Shown piece by piece: positions 8,688-15,779 of a stretch of 27,833 bases of DNA. A program made the translations under genes and the position numbers. The DNA comes from Enteractinococcus helveticum (GTDB taxonomy: Bacteria; Actinomycetota; Actinomycetes; Actinomycetales; Micrococcaceae). The notes under the pieces are model-generated. The model saw only the letters and a program-made list of their open reading frames with translations, had not been told where the DNA came from and did no database searches. Numbering within the stretch: position 1 is the first letter of the stretch; each line of letters starts with the position of its first letter. The stretch spans positions 1 to 27,833 of the forward strand of contig NZ_DYXC01000007.1 of the NCBI RefSeq assembly GCF_020742345.1, read 5' to 3'.

Positions 8688-8981
8688 GTGCAATTACTTT
8701 GGACCCTGGTGTACTTGGTGACCACCATTTACTTCTTCATCCTTGTAGTACGAATCCTCTACTCCTTGGTCAATGTCTTCGTACGGGACTGGCGGCCGCG
8801 CAGCATAAATTTGATCATTGCAGAACTTGTTATGACGCTAACCGACCCTCCGCTGCGCTTCTTCCGCCGTTTCATACCTCCGCTGCGACTCGGACAGGTC
8901 TCTTTGGACCTATCTTTCATCGTGGTATTTCTTATCGTGATGATCATCAGATTTATCGCACTCCAAGGCGCCACAGCCTGA
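8688..8981 (+). CDS. yggT: YggT/YlmG family membrane protein
   Basis: Small integral membrane protein of the YGGT family, found beside sepF and divIVA in most Gram-positive bacteria and linked to septum or envelope function, with no defined biochemical activity. The 97-residue product has a hydrophobic helix at about 3-31, the conserved TDPPLRFFRRFIPPLRLG segment near 56-73, and a second hydrophobic helix from about 76 to 95. It starts at GTG with an AGGA-type ribosome site (8681-8684) close upstream, and lies 47 nt after sepF, so it is probably cotranscribed with it. Confidence 0.9.
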   Translation: MQLLWTLVYLVTTIYFFILVVRILYSLVNVFVRDWRPRSINLIIAELVMTLTDPPLRFFRRFIPPLRLGQVSLDLSFIVVFLIVMIIRFIALQGATA

Positions 8982-9011
8982 TTAGAATCAAGTAATATTG
9001 CTCAATACAAT
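8982..9011 (+). promoter_or_regulatory. Candidate divIVA promoter in an AT-rich 194-nt upstream region
   Basis: The gap 8982-9175 is the most AT-rich part of the cluster. TTAGAA (8982-8987) and TACAAT (9006-9011, five of six consensus bases) are 18 nt apart. The gap also holds repeated short motifs: AACTACTC at 9038-9045 and 9111-9118, and GTGAGTTA at 9051-9058 and 9095-9102. The leader would be about 155 nt. Other weak -10-like matches exist nearby, so the true start is uncertain. Confidence 0.35.
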
Positions 9012-9175
9012 AGAGATTTAGTCGTAACAGCCACGTCAACTACTCGTTTAGTGAGTTACGGTGCTAATGTTAACTAATAGAGACATAAGTAGACGTGAGT
9101 TATGCACTCAAACTACTCATTAGAAAACAAAATGTTTTCGTATTTTGTACAGGACCACGTAATTGGGGTGACCAC

Positions 9176-9841
9176 ATGGCTCTCACGCCGGAAGTTGTAG
9201 TCAATAAGAAATTCCAAGTCACGAAATTTCGTGAAGGCTACGACCAAGACGAAGTAGATGATTTTCTCGATGAGATCGTTGAGGAATTGCGCCGTCTCAA
9301 TCAAGAAAACGACGAACTGCGCCGTCAAGTAGCAGAGCTTGAAGCTCAAACCGGTGAATCTGCACCCGTACCAGCCCCTGTACCTGCGGACGGTGTTGAG
9401 GAAGAATCCACCGCTGAAGAACTACCAGTGGCCGAGGCTGAACCAGTCGTCGAAGATGCTGCCGTAGAACCAGAACCTGAAATTGTTCAAACTGCTCCTG
9501 CTGCACCAGCAGCCCCTGCAGAACCCTCTCCCGAAACTACCGCTGAATCAGCAGCCGGTGTGTTGGCCATGGCACAGCGTCTGCATGATGAATACGTTGC
9601 CGAAGGTGAACGTAAACGCGACGAGATCATTTCTGAAGCCGAGCGCGAAGCAAACCGCATGGTGACTGAAGCGCAAGAAACCTCCCGCAAGACCCTCGAA
9701 GAATTCGAAAAGCGCAAGACGACCTTGGAACGCGAAGTCGAAGAACTTCGTGGCTTCGAACGCGATTACCGTTCGCGTCTGCGTGCTTTTATCGAAAACC
9801 AGCTGCAGGACCTCGACTCTCAAGCTCGGGTCACAGACTAG
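9176..9841 (+). CDS. divIVA: Polar growth scaffold DivIVA / Wag31 (antigen 84)
   Basis: Coiled-coil protein that binds curved membrane at poles and septa and, in actinobacteria, directs polar wall growth. The product is 221 residues. Residues 1-25 carry the conserved DivIVA membrane-binding head (LTPEVVVNKKFQVTKFREGY), followed by a coiled coil to about residue 60 (DEVDDFLDEIVEELRRLN). Residues 60-125 form a Glu/Pro/Ala-rich linker, and a second coiled coil runs from about 130 to the end. ATG 9176 is set by the conserved N-terminus and a GGGG ribosome site (9165-9168) 7 nt upstream; a longer in-frame GTG at 9095 gives a non-conserved extension and is rejected. Two hairpins follow the stop. 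Confidence 0.95.
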   Translation: MALTPEVVVNKKFQVTKFREGYDQDEVDDFLDEIVEELRRLNQENDELRRQVAELEAQTGESAPVPAPVPADGVEEESTAEELPVAEAEPVVEDAAVEPEPEIVQTAPAAPAAPAEPSPETTAESAAGVLAMAQRLHDEYVAEGERKRDEIISEAEREANRMVTEAQETSRKTLEEFEKRKTTLEREVEELRGFERDYRSRLRAFIENQLQDLDSQARVTD

Positions 9842-9856
9842 CTTTTGGCACCTATC

Positions 9857-9875
9857 CGACAACCCGATGTTGTCG
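9857..9875 (+). terminator. First of two tandem hairpins after divIVA
   Basis: CGACAAC (9857-9863) and GTTGTCG (9869-9875) form a perfect 7-bp stem with a 5-nt loop, 16 nt after the divIVA stop. There is no T-run directly after it. It may help stabilise or end the divIVA transcript together with the larger hairpin downstream. Confidence 0.4.
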
Positions 9876-9885
9876 AGGCCATCAC

Positions 9886-9923
9886 CAATGGTCGGCTATT
9901 TCGCAGAAAATAGCCGACCATTG
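9886..9923 (+). terminator. Strong hairpin between divIVA and lspA
   Basis: Bases 9886-9901 and 9908-9923 are perfect reverse complements (16-bp stem, CAATGGTCGGCTATTT arm) with a 6-nt loop, followed by a loose T-rich tail (TGTTT, then CTCTTTCTT). This is the best candidate for the end of the dcw transcript. The T-tract is short for a classic intrinsic terminator, which is common in actinobacteria. Confidence 0.7.
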
Positions 9924-9958
9924 TGTTTGCATAACTCTTTCTTGCCCTAGGAGCCCCT

Positions 9959-10522
9959 GTGGTCAAAAGCCCTGAGCCAGTTTCTCAACGTGCCTGGTGG
10001 ATCGCCCTGATCCCGATGGTAATTGCGTATATCGCCGACCTGTGGTCCAAAGAAGCCGTGCTCGCCAACATGACCGAGGGACAACGGATTCCCGTCATAG
10101 AGCCCATCTTGTCCTGGCACTTCATCCGCAACCCGGGTGCAGCGTTTTCCATTGGTACCGAGTACACCTGGATTTTTACCATCATTCAAGCAGCCGGACT
10201 CGTTCTGGTCTTGTATCTCATCCTCTTCCGGGCTCGGACCCTGCCCTGGCTGATCACCCTGGGCTGCCTCGGCGCTGGCATTGCCGGAAACCTCACGGAT
10301 CGGCTATTTCGCGAACCTGGTTTCGGCGTAGGGCACGTGATCGACTTTATCGCACTCCCGAATTTTGCAATATTCAATATCGCAGATTCCTTCATTGTGG
10401 TGTCGATCATCGTGATCGTGATTCTTGTGATGATGGGAAGAACGCTTGATGGCAAACCCGAGACTGATACCACAACACAAAACCAGTCAGACGACACACC
10501 GACATCCGGAGATCGTGACTAG
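9959..10522 (+). CDS. lspA: Lipoprotein signal peptidase LspA (signal peptidase II)
   Basis: Membrane aspartyl peptidase that cleaves signal peptides from prolipoproteins after lipidation by Lgt. The 187-residue product has four hydrophobic helices (about 12-28, 70-90, 95-112, 143-160). Family motifs are NPGAAFSIG (58-66), GNLTDRLF with catalytic-type Asp114, VIDFI (127-131), and FNIADSF with Asp143. The C-terminal 25 residues are polar and non-conserved. GTG 9959 is supported by TAGGAG at 9948-9953, five nt upstream. The gene sits just after the divIVA hairpin and 9 nt before an RluD-type synthase, the common lspA-rluD pairing. Confidence 0.96.
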   Translation: MVKSPEPVSQRAWWIALIPMVIAYIADLWSKEAVLANMTEGQRIPVIEPILSWHFIRNPGAAFSIGTEYTWIFTIIQAAGLVLVLYLILFRARTLPWLITLGCLGAGIAGNLTDRLFREPGFGVGHVIDFIALPNFAIFNIADSFIVVSIIVIVILVMMGRTLDGKPETDTTTQNQSDDTPTSGDRD

Positions 10523-10531
10523 GGTAGTGGC

Positions 10532-11458
10532 ATGACCACATCCAAACCCCAGCATCTCACAGTGGAGATACGTGATCCAAGTCGCGCAGACTCTGCTGTA
10601 GCCCAGGCAGCGGATATCTCGCGAACCAAGGCTGCTGAATGGATTCAGCGCGGATTAGTACAGATCAATGATGCAACCGCGGTGAAATCCACCAAAGTGC
10701 ACTCCGGTGATATTCTCACCATAAGTATTCCAGATGATCCCGATCCGCTTGAGGTGAAGCCAGAACTCGTGCAAGACTTAATCGTCGTTGACGACGAAGC
10801 ACATTACGTTGTCATTGATAAGCCGGTGGGAGTAGCGGCTCATCCGTCACAAGGGTGGCGAGGTCCCACCGTCGTTGGTGGTCTCGCTGCACTAGGTATC
10901 GATGTGGCAACGTCCGGGCCGCCCGAACGTCAAGGCATCGTTCAACGTTTAGACGTTGGGACATCGGGACTCATGGTCGTTGCCAAGACTGAAATAGCCT
11001 ATAGCCGTCTAAAACAGGCTTTTCACGATCGCACCCCGACACGAAATTATCATGCGATGCTTGAGGGGCTGCCTGATCCACTCAACGGTACGATCGATGC
11101 ACCAATTGACCGTATGCCTGGGCACGAATGGCGTTTCGGTGTCGTCGAGGGCGGCAAAGAAGCGATTACCGACTACGAAACTTTGGAATCGTTTGGCACG
11201 GCGACATTAGTTGATGTGCGGCTACGAACCGGACGAACTCACCAAATCCGCGTCCACTTTTCTGCGTTAAACCATCCGTTAGTAGGGGATCTCACCTATG
11301 GTGCGGATGCTGGGCTTGCAGCTGAACTTGGTTTGACCCGTCAATGGCTACATGCCGTAGGGCTGGGGTTTCACCACCCGGTGACAGGCCAGGTCATGAC
11401 CTATACCGCCGATTACCCCATGGATCTGCAATACGCGCTCGACCGCCTAAGAGATTAA
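10532..11458 (+). CDS. RluA/RluD family rRNA pseudouridine synthase
   Basis: Converts uridines in structured RNA, probably 23S rRNA, to pseudouridine. The 308-residue product has an N-terminal S4-like RNA-binding domain (about 18-66) and a catalytic domain with the RluA-family motif QRLDVGTSGLMVVAKT, where Asp141 is the catalytic Asp. The RTGRTHQIRVHFSALNHPLVGD segment near the C-terminus is also diagnostic. It starts 9 nt after lspA with AGGG at the overlapping stop, so the two are probably cotranscribed. RluD is the likely ortholog by neighbourhood, but RluA, RluC and RluD specificities cannot be separated by eye, so no symbol is given. Confidence 0.93.
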   Translation: MTTSKPQHLTVEIRDPSRADSAVAQAADISRTKAAEWIQRGLVQINDATAVKSTKVHSGDILTISIPDDPDPLEVKPELVQDLIVVDDEAHYVVIDKPVGVAAHPSQGWRGPTVVGGLAALGIDVATSGPPERQGIVQRLDVGTSGLMVVAKTEIAYSRLKQAFHDRTPTRNYHAMLEGLPDPLNGTIDAPIDRMPGHEWRFGVVEGGKEAITDYETLESFGTATLVDVRLRTGRTHQIRVHFSALNHPLVGDLTYGADAGLAAELGLTRQWLHAVGLGFHHPVTGQVMTYTADYPMDLQYALDRLRD

Positions 11459-11472
11459 ATGTAGAAAACGAC

Positions 11473-11478
11473 TAGACT
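11473..11478 (+). promoter_or_regulatory. Candidate -10 element for dnaE
   Basis: TAGACT occurs in the 62-nt rluD-dnaE gap, 42 nt before the dnaE start. The same hexamer precedes map and panB in this window. No good -35 is visible at 17-18 nt, so this is weak; a strong GGAGGT ribosome site for dnaE follows at 11505-11510. Confidence 0.25.
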
Positions 11479-11520
11479 GTCTCACGCGAGTCAAACAACT
11501 ATCCGGAGGTCGATCGATAG

Positions 11521-14500
11521 ATGGCTGGGGGCAGCGCCCAACGCGATGGTTTTGTTCACCTTCATACGCACACTGAATATTCGATGCTCGATGGTGCCGC
11601 AAAACTTGATGAATTATTTGCCGAGGCGAATCGTATCGGTCAAGATGCTCTTGCCATCACCGATCACGGCTATTTGTTTGGTGCCTATGATTTCTGGAAT
11701 AGGGCCCAACAGTACGGCATTAAACCCATCATTGGTATGGAAGCGTATTTGGCGCCCGGTCAACAACATCGAACCGATAAAACGCGTATCCGCTGGGGAG
11801 ACCCCGACCAGCGTGGCGATGACGTCTCAGGCGGTGGAGCCTACACGCACATGACCTTGTTGTCCAAGAACAACACCGGCATGCATAATCTGTTTCGGAT
11901 GGGTTCACTGGCATCACTAGATTCTGTTTATGCAAAATGGCCACGTATCGATCGTGAACTGCTCAATGAGTACTCCGAAGGTTTGATTGCTACCACCGGG
12001 TGTCCGTCAGGGGAAGTGCAAACTCGATTACGCCTTGGCCAATACAAAGAAGCCATCGATGCTGCAGCAGAGTTCCGCGACATTTTTGGTAAAGAAAATT
12101 TCTATGTCGAAATCATGCAGCACGACCTAGAAATCGAACGCCGGATCTTCAAAGATCTGATTCAACTGTCAAAAGATCTTGCGTTGCCACTGGTAGCAAC
12201 GAACGATCTGCACTATACCCACCAGCATGACGCCAAACACCACGAAGCGTTGCTGGCTTTGCAGTCTGGCTCAAAACTCGACGAACCGACCTACGATGAA
12301 GGCGGGTCGCGGTTCGCTTTTTCCGGCAGTGAATACTATTTGAAATCTGCGGCTGAAATGCGGGCACTGTTTTCAGAGTTCCCAGACGCGTTGGATAACA
12401 CGTTAGTAATTGCCGAACGGTGTGATGTCAGCTTTAATACTGATGCCAACTACATGCCAAAGTTCCCCACCCCGCCGGGCGAGGACGAAACCAGCTGGCT
12501 CATCAAAGAAGTCAACAAAGGGCTTCGTAACCGTTACCCTCAAGGGGTGCCAGCCGAAGTTCAAAAGCAGGCTGATTACGAACTTGAAGTCATCATTAAT
12601 ATGGGCTTCCCAGGCTACTTCCTCGTGGTGGCAGACTTCATTAACTGGGCCAAGCAACAAGGTATCCGAGTTGGTCCAGGTCGTGGATCAGGCGCCGGAT
12701 CCATGGTGGCGTTCGCCCTACGCATCACTGAACTAGACCCACTGAAGCACGGGCTGATCTTTGAACGTTTCTTGAACCCAGACCGTGTCTCGATGCCTGA
12801 CTTCGATGTGGACTTTGACGATCGTCGTCGTAGCGAAGTTATTGACTACGTGACAGAAAAATATGGCGACGAACGCGTAGCCATGATCGTCACCTACGGA
12901 ACCATTAAGACTAAACAAGCCCTCAAAGACTCCGCCCGGGTATTGGGGAAACCGTTTTCCATGGGCGACCAACTGACCAAGGCGCTACCGCCAGCTGTGA
13001 TGGCCAAAGACATTCCACTGGCCGACATCGAAAACCCAGAGGCACCTCGCTATTCTGAAGCAGGCGACTTCCGGGAACTGTTGCAAAATGATCCAGAAGC
13101 TCAAGAAGTCTTCGAAACCGCAAAGGGCATCGAAGGCCTGATACGTCAGTGGGGTGTCCACGCTGCGGGTGTGATCATGTCCTCGGATCCGATCATTGAC
13201 ATCATTCCGCTCATGCGACGCCTCGTCGATGGGCAGGTCATCACTCAGTTTGACTACCCAACCGCTGAAACGTTGGGTCTGATCAAAATGGACTTCCTAG
13301 GACTGCGCAACCTCACGGTGATCTCTGACGCGGTAGAAAACATCAAGCTCAACCGGGACTTCACCCTAGATCTTGAAAGTCTTGAGCTCGATGATGAAGC
13401 CTCTTATAAGCTGCTGGCTCGTGGTGATACCCTGGGTGTGTTTCAGCTCGATGGTGGTCCGATGCGAGCACTGTTGAAGCTCATGCGACCTGACAACTTT
13501 GAAGATATTTCTGCGACGTTGGCACTGTATCGTCCAGGACCGATGGGCGCGAACTCTCACAACAACTACGCGTTGCGTAAAAACGGGTTGCAAGAGGTTA
13601 CACCTATTCACGCAGAGCTCGCAGAACCACTCGAAGAAATTCTTGGCGTGACCTACGGCTTGATTGTCTATCAGGAACAGGTCATGTCGATTGCTCAGAA
13701 GGTCGCAGGCTACTCGTTGGGCCAAGCCGATATTTTGCGTCGTGCAATGGGAAAAAAGAAAAAGGCCGAACTGGATAAACAGTACGCAAGCTTCCAACAG
13801 GGTATGTTGGATAACGGTTACTCACAAGATGCCATTACAGCGTTGTGGGATATCTTGTTGCCGTTCTCGGATTATGCGTTTAACAAAGCACACTCAGCCG
13901 CTTATGGACTGGTGTCCTACTGGACGGCGTATCTGAAGGCGCATTACCCTGCTGAGTACATGGCCGCGCTGTTAACCTCGGTGTCTCATGACAAAGACAA
14001 ACTAGCCATCTACCTTAACGAGTGTCGTCGGATGGACATTAAAGTGCTGCCACCCGATGTCAATGAGTCTGAACAGAACTTCACCCCAGTCGGCAGCGAT
14101 ATTCGTTTTGGGATGGGAGCGGTGCGCAACGTCGGTGCTCACGTGGTGGCCGGTATGGTCAAGGCCCGAGAAGAGCAAGGCGCTTTCACAACTTTCCAAG
14201 ACTTTTTTAAAAAAGTTCCGCAAGAAGTCTGTAATAAGCGAACCATCGAATCGGTGATTAAAGCCGGTGGGTTTGACTCATTGAACTATACGCGCAGGTC
14301 ATTGCTCGCCGTGCATGAGGAAGCCGTTGACGCGTCCATGGTGCAGAAACGTCAAGAAGCTAATAACCAATTCGATTTCTTTTCCCTGCTGGAAGACACC
14401 GAAGACACAGGTGTTGATACCGGCTTTGGTATTTCTGTTCCAGACCTCCCAGAATGGGATAAGAAAACAAAGCTTGCCTTTGAACGAGAGATGATCGGGC

Positions 14501-15099
14501 TGTATGTGTCCGACCACCCGCTGCAAGGCCTGGAACAAGTCTTAGACCAGCACGCTGACCATACGGTCAGCCAGATTCTCGATGATGAAGGTCCTGCTGA
14601 CGGCTCATTTGTCACGATAGCCGGGCTCATTACCTCACTAGAACGTCGAGTCGCCAAAACCTCGGGTAATCCTTATGCTCGAGCAGAGGTAGAAGACCTT
14701 GCTGCATCCATTGACGTGATGTTCTTTGGCAGAGTGTACGAGCCAATTTCCAGTGTTATTGCAGAAGACCTTGTGGTCTCGATCAAGGGCCGAGTTCAAC
14801 GTCGGGATGATGGCTCTGTGGTGATCTCTGCTCAAGAGATGACCATCATTGACACCACAGATCTCGGTTCTGACGGTCCGCTAAACTTGACGATTCCGTC
14901 ATTCAAAGCAACTGAACCATTGATCCGACAACTTGGTGATGTGCTGAGAAACCATTCTGGTACAACGGATGTGAATATCAAGCTTGTGGGCAATCTCAGT
15001 ATGGAAATCATGCGAGTCGGACCCCAATATAAGGTCAACCCGAACCCGGCCCTCTACGGAGATTTAAAGGTTTTGTTAGGACCTTCTTGTCTCGAATAG
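11521..15099 (+). CDS. dnaE: DNA polymerase III alpha subunit DnaE (DnaE1 type)
   Basis: Catalytic subunit of the replicative DNA polymerase. The 1192-residue product fits actinobacterial DnaE1. An N-terminal PHP domain (about 10-280) keeps its metal-site residues, including His15 and His17 in HLHTH, Asp24, the ITDHG His49, the Cys in TGCPSGE, and the NDLHYTH Asp and His. This pattern is known to confer 3'-5' proofreading in M. tuberculosis DnaE1. The palm has RVGPGRGSGAGSMV, catalytic Asp427 and Asp429 in PDFDVDFDD, and Asp591 in IKMDFLGLRNLT. QFDFF at 950-954 resembles the internal beta-clamp-binding motif, and an OB fold lies near 1010-1090. GGAGGT at 11505-11510 supports the ATG. Confidence 0.98.
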   Translation: MAGGSAQRDGFVHLHTHTEYSMLDGAAKLDELFAEANRIGQDALAITDHGYLFGAYDFWNRAQQYGIKPIIGMEAYLAPGQQHRTDKTRIRWGDPDQRGDDVSGGGAYTHMTLLSKNNTGMHNLFRMGSLASLDSVYAKWPRIDRELLNEYSEGLIATTGCPSGEVQTRLRLGQYKEAIDAAAEFRDIFGKENFYVEIMQHDLEIERRIFKDLIQLSKDLALPLVATNDLHYTHQHDAKHHEALLALQSGSKLDEPTYDEGGSRFAFSGSEYYLKSAAEMRALFSEFPDALDNTLVIAERCDVSFNTDANYMPKFPTPPGEDETSWLIKEVNKGLRNRYPQGVPAEVQKQADYELEVIINMGFPGYFLVVADFINWAKQQGIRVGPGRGSGAGSMVAFALRITELDPLKHGLIFERFLNPDRVSMPDFDVDFDDRRRSEVIDYVTEKYGDERVAMIVTYGTIKTKQALKDSARVLGKPFSMGDQLTKALPPAVMAKDIPLADIENPEAPRYSEAGDFRELLQNDPEAQEVFETAKGIEGLIRQWGVHAAGVIMSSDPIIDIIPLMRRLVDGQVITQFDYPTAETLGLIKMDFLGLRNLTVISDAVENIKLNRDFTLDLESLELDDEASYKLLARGDTLGVFQLDGGPMRALLKLMRPDNFEDISATLALYRPGPMGANSHNNYALRKNGLQEVTPIHAELAEPLEEILGVTYGLIVYQEQVMSIAQKVAGYSLGQADILRRAMGKKKKAELDKQYASFQQGMLDNGYSQDAITALWDILLPFSDYAFNKAHSAAYGLVSYWTAYLKAHYPAEYMAALLTSVSHDKDKLAIYLNECRRMDIKVLPPDVNESEQNFTPVGSDIRFGMGAVRNVGAHVVAGMVKAREEQGAFTTFQDFFKKVPQEVCNKRTIESVIKAGGFDSLNYTRRSLLAVHEEAVDASMVQKRQEANNQFDFFSLLEDTEDTGVDTGFGISVPDLPEWDKKTKLAFEREMIGLYVSDHPLQGLEQVLDQHADHTVSQILDDEGPADGSFVTIAGLITSLERRVAKTSGNPYARAEVEDLAASIDVMFFGRVYEPISSVIAEDLVVSIKGRVQRRDDGSVVISAQEMTIIDTTDLGSDGPLNLTIPSFKATEPLIRQLGDVLRNHSGTTDVNIKLVGNLSMEIMRVGPQYKVNPNPALYGDLKVLLGPSCLE

Positions 15100-15142
15100 G
15101 AGCGCGTAACACCTCTTAAGAACGCCCCCTAGAATCATCGGC

Positions 15143-15158
15143 TCACTATATGTAGTAC
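15143..15158 (+). promoter_or_regulatory. NrdR box 1 upstream of nrdR
   Basis: TCACTATATGTAGTAC matches the published NrdR-box consensus (ACACWATATMTWGTGT) at 12 of 16 positions, by my own alignment. It lies just upstream of the -35 hexamer of the candidate nrdR promoter. A second copy of the ACTAYATGTAG core lies 33 bp downstream, and paired boxes about three helical turns apart are typical of NrdR operators. Binding is inferred. Confidence 0.6.
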
Positions 15159-15167
15159 CCCTATGGG

Positions 15168-15197
15168 TTGAACTACAACTACATGTAGGGATAGTAT
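15168..15197 (+). promoter_or_regulatory. Candidate nrdR promoter
   Basis: TTGAAC (15168-15173) and TAGTAT (15192-15197) are separated by 18 nt, with a predicted start near 15204 and a leader of about 32 nt. An AGAGAGG ribosome site (15217-15223) lies 12 nt before the nrdR ATG. The second NrdR box fills the spacer between the two hexamers. Confidence 0.5.
15176..15191 (+). promoter_or_regulatory. NrdR box 2 inside the nrdR promoter spacer
   Basis: CAACTACATGTAGGGA matches the NrdR-box consensus at 10 of 16 positions and contains the perfect 10-bp palindrome CTACATGTAG (15179-15188). It sits between the -35 and -10 hexamers, where a bound repressor would block RNA polymerase. Box 1 starts 33 bp upstream. 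Confidence 0.55.
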
Positions 15198-15235
15198 GTG
15201 CTTAGACCTAGTTCATAGAGAGGTTTACTTCCCCC

Positions 15236-15721
15236 ATGCACTGTCCTTTTTGTCGACATGAAGAATCCCGCGTAGTAGACTCGCGGTCACTAGAGGACGG
15301 TTCGGCAATCCGGCGCAGGCGTGAATGCCGGTCGTGCGATAAACGTTTCACCACGATAGAAACCACATCCTTGAGCGTTATTAAGCGCTCAGGTGTGGCC
15401 GAACCGTTCAACCGTGCCAAAGTTATTAATGGAGTTCGCAAAGCCTGTCAGGGCAGACCAGTTTCTAACGACGACTTAGCAAAGCTGGCCCAGGAAGTTG
15501 AAGAAGCCATCAGAGCGACCGGCCATGCTGAGATCGATGCTCACGAAGTCGGCTTGGCGATCCTGGGACCGCTGCGTCGATTAGATCAGGTAGCGTATTT
15601 GCGCTTTGCTTCGGTGTATCAAGACTTTGATAATCTGGCTGATTTTGAAAAAGCTATTCAAGAACTACGGGAACGACCCGAAGCGGAGGAACCACTGCAG
15701 ACTAAACTGTTTGTCCGCTAA
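15236..15721 (+). CDS. nrdR: Transcriptional repressor NrdR
   Basis: Nucleotide-sensing repressor of ribonucleotide reductase genes. The 161-residue product has the N-terminal zinc ribbon with Cys3, Cys6, Cys31 and Cys34 (MHCPFC and ECRSCDKRFTT) and an ATP-cone domain at about 46-136 (VIKRSGVAEPFNRAKVINGVRKAC), which binds ATP or dATP to tune DNA binding. FASVYQDFDNLADF near residue 123 is typical of the family. Two NrdR-box-like sites overlap its promoter, pointing to self-repression. No ribonucleotide reductase gene lies in the window, so the targets must be elsewhere. It converges on map across a shared hairpin. Confidence 0.97.
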   Translation: MHCPFCRHEESRVVDSRSLEDGSAIRRRRECRSCDKRFTTIETTSLSVIKRSGVAEPFNRAKVINGVRKACQGRPVSNDDLAKLAQEVEEAIRATGHAEIDAHEVGLAILGPLRRLDQVAYLRFASVYQDFDNLADFEKAIQELRERPEAEEPLQTKLFVR

Positions 15722-15727
15722 GAGGAT

Positions 15728-15764
15728 CCGGTGGGGCCTGGAAGGGGAAGCCAGGCCCCACCGG
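15728..15764. terminator. Bidirectional hairpin between nrdR and map
   Basis: CCGGTGGGGCCTGG (15728-15741) and its exact reverse complement at 15751-15764 form a 14-bp GC-rich stem with a 9-nt loop. It begins 7 nt after the nrdR stop and 15 nt from the map stop, so it can serve both convergent genes. There is no U-tract on either side, as is common for actinobacterial terminators. Confidence 0.75.
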
Positions 15765-15779
15765 TATGCTCGTGAGCTG

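Noticed and set aside
9095..9175. GTG extension of divIVA
   Set aside because: Adds 27 non-conserved residues before the invariant DivIVA N-terminus, while ATG 9176 has its own ribosome site.
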